Source of the DNA: VGKP01 sp964578345
GTDB lineage: Archaea; Nanobdellota; Nanobdellia; Pacearchaeales; GW2011-AR1
NCBI GenBank assembly: GCA_964578345.1
Contig: CAZOCP010000023.1
Location: 1 to 10,369 of the forward strand
Direction of reading: 5' to 3'
Length of the DNA: 10,369 nt
The position numbers and the translations under genes are program-made. Positions 1 through 6,200 of the stretch are shown one piece after another (position 1 is the first letter of the stretch; each line of letters opens with the position of its first letter). The notes below the pieces were generated by a model. That model saw only the letters and a list, made by a program, of their open reading frames with translations, was not told the DNA's origin and made no database searches.

Positions 1-24
1 AGAACTTAGTGTTCTTGGGTGCGC

Positions 25-45
25 TCAGGAATCTTCGATTCCTGA
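25..45. other. Perfect 9-bp hairpin near the left edge
   Basis: TCAGGAATC and GATTCCTGA form a perfect 9-bp stem around a three-base TTC loop. A weaker 5-bp inverted repeat (AGAAC/GTTCT, bases 1-15) lies just to its left. On the plus strand the stem is followed by CGTTTTG, so it could end transcription of a gene lying left of the window. On the minus strand it lies about 50 bp past the toxin gene stop, without a T run. It could also be a dispersed repeat or part of a small RNA. The structure is plain to see; its role is not. Confidence 0.4.
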
Positions 46-93
46 CGTTTTGATGTTAATTACAATCTCTATAGGGACAGATTCTACAGGATC

Positions 94-405
94 TTATCGC
101 AATGCGTTGAGTTTCTCAACAAATGCATTAAAGACTTCCTTTTTCTTTTCTGCCGACAAAGAAAACAATATCCTTTCGATCATTGCGTGAGAGACAGTAA
201 AAATATAATTAAGTTTTATTATACTGTCTTTTATTGCTCCATCTTTCTTTGCTAAAGTAATTCCTTTCATCTCTGTATTACTCGTAATTCCTGCTACAAC
301 AACATTGCCAAACTCTTCAAAGAGAATAAGAGAAGGTCTTTTTCTTATCTCGAACGTGTCAGTAAACTGGACATTCACAAGAACAACATCGCCTGATTTA
401 AGCAC
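94..405 (-). CDS. MazF/PemK-like toxin of a type II toxin-antitoxin pair
   Basis: This 103-residue protein resembles the MazF/PemK/Kid family, whose members are mostly mRNA-cutting endoribonucleases held inactive by a partner antitoxin. The N-terminus has the family pattern: GDVVLVNVQFTD at residues 5-16, then a charged stretch ending in K22-R23-P24 and the strand SLIL. In characterised members the arginine-proline turn lies by the active site. A hydrophobic strand (VVVAGITS) and a C-terminal helix follow, and the length is typical. It starts at GTG 405, whose 8-bp overlap GTGCTTAA with the antitoxin's stop suggests coupled translation. No ATG is available nearby at the N-terminus. Family assignment rests on recognised pattern only. 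RNA cleavage is a family property and is not shown here; cellular target unknown. Confidence 0.8.
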   Translation of the reverse strand: MLKSGDVVLVNVQFTDTFEIRKRPSLILFEEFGNVVVAGITSNTEMKGITLAKKDGAIKDSIIKLNYIFTVSHAMIERILFSLSAEKKKEVFNAFVEKLNALR

Positions 406-622
406 GTTCCCAAGCCTCGTCTTCCTCGTTGTTCCACAATTCCTTCATTTTAGCTTGCTGGATTTTGTGCAAAAATTCATCATACTGATTGCCTTTTTTA
501 ACAGTCTGGAAGACCTTAATCATGTGCTTGATCAGCTCGTTGTATGTCTGTCTAGGATATTCTTGCGCCTTTTTGAGAGATTTAACTAGAGATTTCTCCA
601 ATTGTATAGTTGTTGTAGTCAT
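398..622 (-). CDS. Ribbon-helix-helix-like antitoxin
   Basis: This 74-residue protein precedes the MazF-like toxin and overlaps it by 8 bp. The N-terminus (MTTTTIQLEKSLVKSLKK) has the short strand plus helix expected of a ribbon-helix-helix DNA-binding fold. It is followed by a PRQTYNELIKHMI helix common in archaeal antitoxins that pair with RNase toxins. The acidic, Trp-containing tail (residues about 62-74, WNNEEDEAWERA) is a likely toxin-binding segment. I place the start at ATG 622 rather than at the in-frame TTG 631. The sequence AGGTTGA sits 5 bases before ATG 622, and the TATA box places the transcript start near 635, leaving only a 12-13 base leader. By analogy it neutralises the toxin and may repress its own promoter. 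The fold is inferred from pattern. Confidence 0.75.
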   Translation of the reverse strand: MTTTTIQLEKSLVKSLKKAQEYPRQTYNELIKHMIKVFQTVKKGNQYDEFLHKIQQAKMKELWNNEEDEAWERA

Positions 623-654
623 TATGTTCAACCTATAGATAGCTATATCTTATT

Positions 655-670
655 ATGTATTTAAATCTTT
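655..670 (-). promoter_or_regulatory. BRE+TATA promoter of the toxin-antitoxin pair
   Basis: On the minus strand the block reads AAAGATTTAAATACAT: a purine-rich BRE-like AAAGA followed by the TATA element TTTAAATA (665-658). The expected start of transcription, about 26 bases beyond the TATA centre, falls near 635. That leaves a short leader containing AGGTTGA before ATG 622. The identical 16 bp occurs inverted at 696-711. Confidence 0.65.
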
Positions 671-695
671 ATCTTTCATCAATGAATAAATTAGA

Positions 696-711
696 AAAGA
701 TTTAAATACAT
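696..711 (+). promoter_or_regulatory. BRE+TATA promoter of the divergent unknown gene
   Basis: This is the exact inverted copy of the 655-670 block (AAAGATTTAAATACAT), 25 bp away and facing right, with TATA element TTTAAATA at 701-708. Transcription should start near 731. The first two ATGs of the downstream reading frame (710, 722) would therefore lie outside the mRNA. The mirrored pair forms a compact bidirectional promoter. Because the two sites are identical and symmetric, shared repression (for instance by the antitoxin) is possible but not shown. Confidence 0.6.
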
Positions 712-748
712 GCATGCAGTTATGACAAAAGTGATTTCTAGAAAAAGC

Positions 749-1582
749 ATGAAAACAAATACGAATAAAGAAACTCCGCTGTTGCCAAAAACAATAGCCA
801 AAAAGCTGGCTGGCGAGAGAGCTAAGGAAAGGTTTTTGCTGTTTAAGGAAGCAATAAAAAAATACGGTGAACGGGCTCAATCAACATTAGATGTTTATGC
901 TTTAAATTCAGAAGGAGAAATGATCGGCTCTAATATTTTTGCTTTAGCACTGCTCGATTCTATATCTCCAAAAGGAACAAGAAGAGCAGGCCTTGCAGAT
1001 TTATTGCGAACAGCTGACGCTGATGAAAAATATTTTTCAGAAAATTATGTAGATGTTAATGCTGTAGTTTTGAGAAGCTTGGAAGATTCTCTTATTCCTG
1101 CCAATAATTACCTTGCAAGAACTCTTGCAAAAAAGATGGGAATAAAAAACTTCAATTACCCTGTTATTATAACTGATTTGAGAGTAAAAGATAGTTGGCA
1201 ATCTAAATATGGATTAATTTTAGTGCCGAGTGATGCAACTCAAGTTATTAAGGCTCCTGAACTATCTTACAAAAACAATAATAGAAGATTTTCTTCCTTT
1301 AATGAGAAAACTGGACTGCCTTTATTTAGAGATGATTATAACGGTAAATGGCGAGTCTCTACTAAAGACAATGGACTTTCGAGGTTGTACATTTACTGTC
1401 ACTCCGATGTTAATAATATTAGCTCGAACAACTGGGATCTCTCTGACTCGGATGACAATGGTCGGGTAGTTGAAATAAGCGGCGAGCCGCCGAAGTTAGT
1501 CAAAAAATTTCCTGCAAAATTGCCTCACTTCCAGAAAACAAAATTGCCTCACTTCCAGGAAACAAAAACGTATTTTAAATAA
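749..1582 (+). CDS. Conserved-looking protein of unknown function with C-terminal tandem repeat
   Basis: I do not assign a function. From ATG 749 the protein has 277 residues. The frame is open back to ATG 710 (290 residues), but 710 and 722 lie upstream of the transcript start predicted from the TATA box; GTG 731 sits right at that predicted start and would give a leaderless message. The N-terminus is lysine-rich (KTIAKKLAGERAKERF). A mixed alpha/beta core follows, with stretches such as LDVYALNSEGEMIGSNIFALALLDSI, AGLADLLRTADADE, NNYLARTLAKKMGIK and YPVIITDLRV. The second half is polar, rich in Asn, Ser and Asp, and contains FSSFNEKTGLPLF, DNGLSRLYIY and DNGRVVEISGE. No signal peptide, membrane segment or Cys-based metal site is evident. 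The tail carries an 8-residue duplication, (K)LPHFQ-K/E-T. It converges on nusA, with only 35 bp between the stops. Confidence 0.7.
   Translation: MKTNTNKETPLLPKTIAKKLAGERAKERFLLFKEAIKKYGERAQSTLDVYALNSEGEMIGSNIFALALLDSISPKGTRRAGLADLLRTADADEKYFSENYVDVNAVVLRSLEDSLIPANNYLARTLAKKMGIKNFNYPVIITDLRVKDSWQSKYGLILVPSDATQVIKAPELSYKNNNRRFSSFNEKTGLPLFRDDYNGKWRVSTKDNGLSRLYIYCHSDVNNISSNNWDLSDSDDNGRVVEISGEPPKLVKKFPAKLPHFQKTKLPHFQETKTYFK
1515..1562 (+). repeat. Two-copy 24-bp tandem repeat inside a coding region
   Basis: Two directly adjacent 24-bp units (1515-1538 and 1539-1562) differ only at their 21st base (A versus G). Each encodes 8 residues containing KLPHFQ, and the repeat keeps the reading frame. 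A further partial start of the unit (CAAAA) follows at 1563. The near identity points to a recent in-frame duplication, probably by slippage. Confidence 0.9.
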
Positions 1583-1617
1583 AATTATTTTTAGAGTAAA
1601 TAAATATTATTCGAATT
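1583..1617. terminator. AT-rich convergent intergenic stretch, possible oligo-T terminator
   Basis: Only 35 bp separate the stop codons of the unknown plus-strand gene and of nusA. On the plus strand TTATTTTTAG follows the stop closely, as in archaeal oligo-T termination. On the minus strand the sequence is AT-rich, and its best T run (TTTTATTT) overlaps the end of the opposing gene. No convincing stem is present. Confidence 0.35.
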
Positions 1618-2031
1618 CTAAATAATCTTCAGCTCCATACTGAATGTATCTTTGATAATCTGGCGCAATTCTTCATATCTCCTCTTGTTTCTTCCAATAA
1701 GGGCTGCTTTGCTATGATGCCCAGAGTTTATGATTAAGAAATTATCTTTTATTTCCAGTGATTTGAATGTTACTGGGGCCACTATATCTTGTATAAACCT
1801 GCCAGCATCCTCCAATCCCTTAGCTTCGCTGATAATTCTGATTTTTTTATCTAATTTTTCCTGGATATTCCTTACATTAATAGCGCCCGGCCCAATTGCT
1901 CGAGCAACCATGAAAGAAGGCACTGCAAATACTATCGCATTATTATATATAAAACATTTGCTAGTTTTCACTCTTGAAGTGCTGTCCAGTAAATTGATAT
2001 AACGCATTGTTTGTAAATTTATAGTTGACAT
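1618..2031 (-). CDS. nusA: Archaeal NusA-like transcription factor with two KH domains
   Basis: This 137-residue protein matches the short archaeal form of NusA, which has two KH RNA-binding domains but not the N-terminal polymerase-binding domain of bacterial NusA. It begins with the family opening (LQTMRYINLLDSTSRV, residues 6-21). KH1 covers about residues 24-85, with its nucleic-acid loop at G47-P48-G49-A50. KH2 covers about 86-137, with its loop at G113-R114-N115-K116. The phrase FIQDIVAPV between the domains is also typical. Both loops deviate from the canonical GxxG at the last glycine. In many archaea nusA follows rpoA'' and rpl30e in the polymerase operon. Here it is about 1.3 kb away from rpoA, on the same strand, behind an inserted opposite gene and with its own TATA box. 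No Shine-Dalgarno is seen before ATG 2031. A role in elongation or termination is known for the family mainly by analogy. Confidence 0.88.
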   Translation of the reverse strand: MSTINLQTMRYINLLDSTSRVKTSKCFIYNNAIVFAVPSFMVARAIGPGAINVRNIQEKLDKKIRIISEAKGLEDAGRFIQDIVAPVTFKSLEIKDNFLIINSGHHSKAALIGRNKRRYEELRQIIKDTFSMELKII

Positions 2032-2067
2032 CTTAAGAATTTCTACTTTTATTATAAAAGATTATAG

Positions 2068-2075
2068 TATATAAA
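2068..2075 (-). promoter_or_regulatory. TATA box of nusA
   Basis: On the minus strand TTTATATA lies 36 bases before ATG 2031, preceded by the purine-rich AAAGAATATG. Transcription would start about 14 bases before the ATG, giving a very short leader with no clear ribosome site. This supports nusA being transcribed apart from the polymerase operon. Confidence 0.55.
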
Positions 2076-2087
2076 CATATTCTTTGA

Positions 2088-2294
2088 CAGAACGAGTTTT
2101 ATCGTTATTTACTGCCAAACAACTTCTTAAACCAATTAATTATTTTCTCCAGAAGTGTCGGGTCTGCACATTTTGATGAAGAATTTAAACAACCAAAAGA
2201 CAGTTGTTTATTTAAAGCTAAAAATTCATATGGCGGATGGTATTATTTAGGAAATGCTCTATCAATGATAGATTTTGCTAGGAAAAGAAAATGA
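2088..2294 (+). pseudogene. Probable 3' remnant of a lost plus-strand gene, overlapping the peptidase start
   Basis: A plus-strand frame is open from just after TGA 2085-2087 to TGA 2292-2294 but has no ATG, GTG or TTG start. Its last 40 or so codons look coding: GGWYYLGNALSMIDFARKRK is a plausible protein end with A/T-ending codons like the neighbours. Its stop overlaps the next start as ATGA, the classic arrangement of translationally coupled genes. I read it as the tail of an upstream partner of the peptidase gene whose 5' part has been deleted, probably near base 2165. It could still be a shadow of the minus-strand remnant over 2108-2165. No function is recognised. Confidence 0.35.
2105..2242 (-). 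pseudogene. Possible 3' remnant of a lost minus-strand gene
   Basis: On the minus strand a frame open from 2242 ends at TAA 2107-2105 and lacks any start codon. Its last 20 or so residues end in LLEKIINWFKKLFGSK, an amphipathic basic tail that looks like a genuine protein C-terminus. The portion beyond about 2168 is less convincing. If real, the gene ran in the same direction as nusA and ended about 74 bp before it. Together with the plus-strand remnant it suggests a deletion that removed the 5' halves of two divergent genes. Weak evidence, offered as a reading of the 2032-2290 gap, which holds no intact gene. Confidence 0.25.
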
Positions 2295-3205
2295 AATTAT
2301 ACTTGTCGGAATGGTCTAGAGATACAATTGGATTGGAAAATAAAGTCATAGACCTAGCCAGGTTAGAAATTAGACCAAGAGTTAGCGAAGAGGATTTGGA
2401 AAAACAATATGATGAATTTATTGAGAGATTAGAAACAATAAAAGATTATTTTGAAGAACAAGATGCCTTTAAACAGGCACGTGAAGAAGCCTTAAGGGAA
2501 AAAAGACCCAAACTTATACCTAGAAACCCTAGATATCCAAGTTTATTCAATCTGAGTCAACTTGAAAGTAATTTTGGATTTTTGCATCCAGAAAAAAGAA
2601 GACATAATGATAAATATTTTACCGCTGGGCGTTGTATGGTCAATCTAAAAGATAAGGCGACAGAATTAGAGAGAGAAAACTTCGTAAATCCAAAATTCCA
2701 ACAAGATTTAAAAGATAAATTTGCTCAATATCCAGGATATGAAGGAATTATAGAAATTCAAAATAATAAAACATTATCGGAGGTAAAATCAATTACATTT
2801 CACGAAAGCCTCCACTATGTAATTTTTAGGTATCTAGCAAATACAGGAAGAAGATTTGCCGTTAATGAAAAAGATTTATCTGATAGAGATAAATACATTT
2901 GCGAGCATATGTTACATGAAAGAGCAGTTGTAATATTAACTGATAAACTTCTTGCGTATGATCAAAATGCATTATTTGAATCCAGATGGTTATATTACAG
3001 AATGGATGCTGTTAACCAAGGGATAATGGCTGCTTGGGGGCTTTCAATGATTAGCCTTGGTTTCATTGCAGGATCTGTTAGCCCATATCTATTTTCACTT
3101 ATATTTATTCCCGGAAGAATTGAGGCAATTGCCAGACAGAAATATAAAGAATCAAAAAGAGAAGAAGTTCTAAAACCATTAGAACATCCTAAGTTTAAGA
3201 TTTAG
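2291..3205 (+). CDS. Probable membrane-associated zinc metallopeptidase (HExxH)
   Basis: This 304-residue protein contains H171-E172-S-L-H175, the HExxH signature of zinc metallopeptidases, set in a helix-like context (ITFHESLHYVIFRYL). E210 in MLHERAVVI, 35 residues later, is a good candidate for the third zinc ligand, as in gluzincin-type sites; E205 is an alternative. The N-terminal half is highly charged and helical (residues about 17-75, rich in Glu, Lys and Arg) and may form a coiled coil. Residues about 245-274 are strongly hydrophobic and could form one long membrane helix or a tight hairpin, followed by a basic tail. No N-terminal signal peptide is visible. ATG 2291 is preceded by AGGAAAAGAAA, a weak ribosome site, and an in-frame TAG at 2279 excludes a longer start. 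It converges on rpoA and lies between rpoA and nusA. Substrate and exact peptidase family are not recognised. Confidence 0.65.
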   Translation: MKLYLSEWSRDTIGLENKVIDLARLEIRPRVSEEDLEKQYDEFIERLETIKDYFEEQDAFKQAREEALREKRPKLIPRNPRYPSLFNLSQLESNFGFLHPEKRRHNDKYFTAGRCMVNLKDKATELERENFVNPKFQQDLKDKFAQYPGYEGIIEIQNNKTLSEVKSITFHESLHYVIFRYLANTGRRFAVNEKDLSDRDKYICEHMLHERAVVILTDKLLAYDQNALFESRWLYYRMDAVNQGIMAAWGLSMISLGFIAGSVSPYLFSLIFIPGRIEAIARQKYKESKREEVLKPLEHPKFKI

Positions 3206-3287
3206 AATTTCTACTCAATTTAATCAAATTCAACTATTTATTGCTCCATAACTTTCAATTATAACGTGTTCTTGCCTCATCTCAATC

Positions 3288-6200
3288 TTATTTCTTCTTT
3301 TTCTTTTCTTTTTCTAAATCTTTATTCACCAACGGTCCAGTTACTCTAACCAAAAGGCCCGGCAGTCCAGTGCCAACAGGAATTGGCTGATTAAGAAGTA
3401 TGTTTTCTATAACCGAGCTTAATTCATCTCTTCCTCCCTGTATTGTTGCATTAATAAACTGTTTATCTGGAGTCTCAAATGTCGCTCTAGCAAGAATACT
3501 CGCTTTATCAGAGATTATTCCCATTCTAGTAACTCCCTTGACAACTCCGGAAGAAGTCATTGCATCAGCTACCAATTTCAAATGTCTTTCATTAATATCA
3601 AGATTCTGAGAATTTATTACTGCAGTTATTTCATTTATTATTGTCTGTCTTGCAGCCTCTATGCCTAACACAGCCGCCACATCATGAACATCATTCGATG
3701 TTACTCTATTTTTATCAACTCCCTTAAACTCAAGAACTTCTTTAAGCTCCGAACCAGCAGCAATTATTACATACTCTCTTCCTCTGTTTGCCACAACAAC
3801 TTGCCTTACTCCTTTAATGCCGGAGAGTACAGTATCTTTCAGCTTCTCTTTTAATTTATATATTGCTTTAAAATCCAGATCTTCTACTAGAATAGTTAAC
3901 TTTAAATCATTTCCTTTAATTTTAAATCCTTTTTCTTTTAATCTTTCTGCAATTGTTGCGGCTCCAATGTGGGCGCTGCGCAATGCTTTACTGTCTAATA
4001 ATATATCAATCTTCTTATTTGAAAATTCAATTTTAATTTCAGACATTATTTCCTTCAAAGGAATTTCTTTCATTTTTTCTGCTATAACTTTTGCATCCTT
4101 TTCATTATTATGCTCTTTATCAAGATATATCTCCATTAATGGAGTAGAGGGTTGTTTTCTTGCATCTAGAATTTCAATTAAGCGAGGCAGACCCTGTGTT
4201 ATCTGCATTTGTGCAACACCTGCATGATGGAAGACATTCAATACCATCTGTGTGGATGCCTCTCCAAAACTCTGTGCAGTTATTACTCCAACTGCTTCTC
4301 CTGGATATACTTTGCTTTCTTTCAAATGCAACCTGGATACATCCTTACCGTCCTCTCCATAATAAAATTGGATAACATTATCTGAAGCGTCTCTTACAGT
4401 TTCATCATACTCTACTTTAAGGTCCTGTAATGCACTGACTAATCTTCTATAAAGGTATCCAGATTTAGGAGTTCTCAATGCAAGATCCATTAAACTATCT
4501 CTTCCTGTAATTGCTCCAAAAAAGAATTCTGCAGGCTTTAATCCTCCAAAGAAAGATGATTTGATAAATCCTCTTGCCTCCGGGCCTATATCTCCTTTTT
4601 TAAAGAAAGATAGTGTTCTATTTATATAACCAAAACCAATGCGTTTATTCCATAGAGACTGCTGGCCGACACAGCATCCAATTTGAGTGATATTTAATAT
4701 ACTCCCTCCGCCTCCAGGAGCAATCATATTGTTGACATTTCCATTCGTTGGAAAATTTTGTTTTACAATGATTCCTATCTCAGTTCTAACTTCATTTAAA
4801 ATCTGGGCTATCTTAATTTCTCTCGTTTCTTCTAAAGTCTTCCCGGGCAGAATACTCAAAGAGCCAGATAAGTATTCTTTAATAACCTCAACAGTTTTCT
4901 TTTCCGACTCTACAACAATATTATCGGTCATTTTCTTGACTTTTTCAGAGACATTTAAGTCTTGAACAGATATAGTATGCCCTCTTCTCGAAAGATACAC
5001 CGCGCCCAAAATAAATGCTTGATTTATGGAATTTAATGCGCTCTCTCTGCCAAACTCTCTATCAATAATTTTAACCATTGCCCCTTCCTCTGAAATAAAA
5101 GTAGAGCTTCCTATTATCTCATCATGCACTTTTATAGATGAACCTTTCGGAATAATCTGAGCAAAAACATCTCTTCCTGAAATCTCTTTAGAATTTACAG
5201 AATTTATGATTCCAGCTGAGAAAAGAATCTGATCTGCTTCTGCTTTCATCAGTTTGTCCTTACCTAACAAATATGCTCCAGTAACAGAATCTGCAATAGT
5301 TCCTACCAAATTTGTATTATTTTTAGAAGATATTATATTACTGCTGACATCCAAAAGAATCTTTGCTTCAGAGCGGGCTTCTTCTGTTTGAGGGCTGTGA
5401 ATATTCATCTCATCTCCGTCATAATCTGCATTGTACGGCATCGCAGCAGCAGGATGCAGACGGAAAGTTCTATTCGGCAGAACTCTGACATAATGCGCCA
5501 TAAGGCTTTGCTTATGCAGACTAGGATGTCTATTAAACAGAACAATATCTCCGTCTCTCAAGTGCCTCTCTATTTTATAACCTGGATGAATTTCCGCGCA
5601 TATTTCTTCTTTCAAATCTTCTGTAATTCTTTTCCTCTTTCCGTCAGGTCTAATAATATAATTTGCTCCAGGATAAATATCTACTTTTTTTATCAGTTCT
5701 TTCATATATTCAATATTTTTAGAAGTAACTATCTCCGGAACCGTGATAATTTTTGCAATTTCAAAAGGAACTCCTACCTCATTTATTTTTATAAATGGGT
5801 CTGGCGATACAACTGTTCTAGCTGAGAAATTAACTCTTTTTCCAGCAAGATTATGCCTAATCCTGCCTTCTTTTCCTTTAATGCGTTCTGTAATTGTTTT
5901 CAAAGGCTGTCCAGATCTATGGCGGGCAGGAGGTATTTTAGAGATAGTATTATCAAAAAAAGTTGTGACATGATATTGAAGAAGATCCCATAGGTCTTCA
6001 ATTATTACTTCGGGAGCTCCAGCATTCAAATTTTCCCAGAGTCGTTGATTAGACCTTATTATATCAGACAATTTATGAGATATATCATCTTCACTACGCT
6101 CTCCACTGTCTAAAGTAATGCTCGGCCTGACAGTAACAGAAGGCACTAAAAGAATAGAAAGTATCGCCCATTCAGGCCTGCAGGTTTTTGGATTAATTCC

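Noticed and set aside
2..190. Plus-strand frame open from the left edge through the toxin's 3' end
   Set aside because: Most of it is antisense to the toxin gene and low in protein-like character; not called as a partial gene.
305..589. 94-codon plus-strand frame across the toxin-antitoxin genes
   Set aside because: Antisense to both genes of a recognisable toxin-antitoxin pair, with no ribosome site or family pattern.
622..631. TTG 631 as the antitoxin start
   Set aside because: ATG 622 has AGGTTGA at good spacing, and TTG 631 would overlap that ribosome site and sit almost at the predicted transcript start.
3206..3287. Hairpin terminator between the peptidase gene and rpoA
   Set aside because: Only a short AATTT/AAATT inverted repeat and no clear T run on either strand; too weak to call in 82 bp of AT-rich DNA.
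4290..4375. A split between rpoA' and rpoA'' genes or a frameshift here
   Set aside because: The frame runs without a stop from YGEDG to PGEAVG and there is no start codon context between them; it is one gene.
5388..5825. 145-codon plus-strand open frame, and other long frames opposite rpoA and rpoB
   Set aside because: They lie entirely within strongly conserved polymerase coding sequence on the other strand and show no protein family features; they are shadows.
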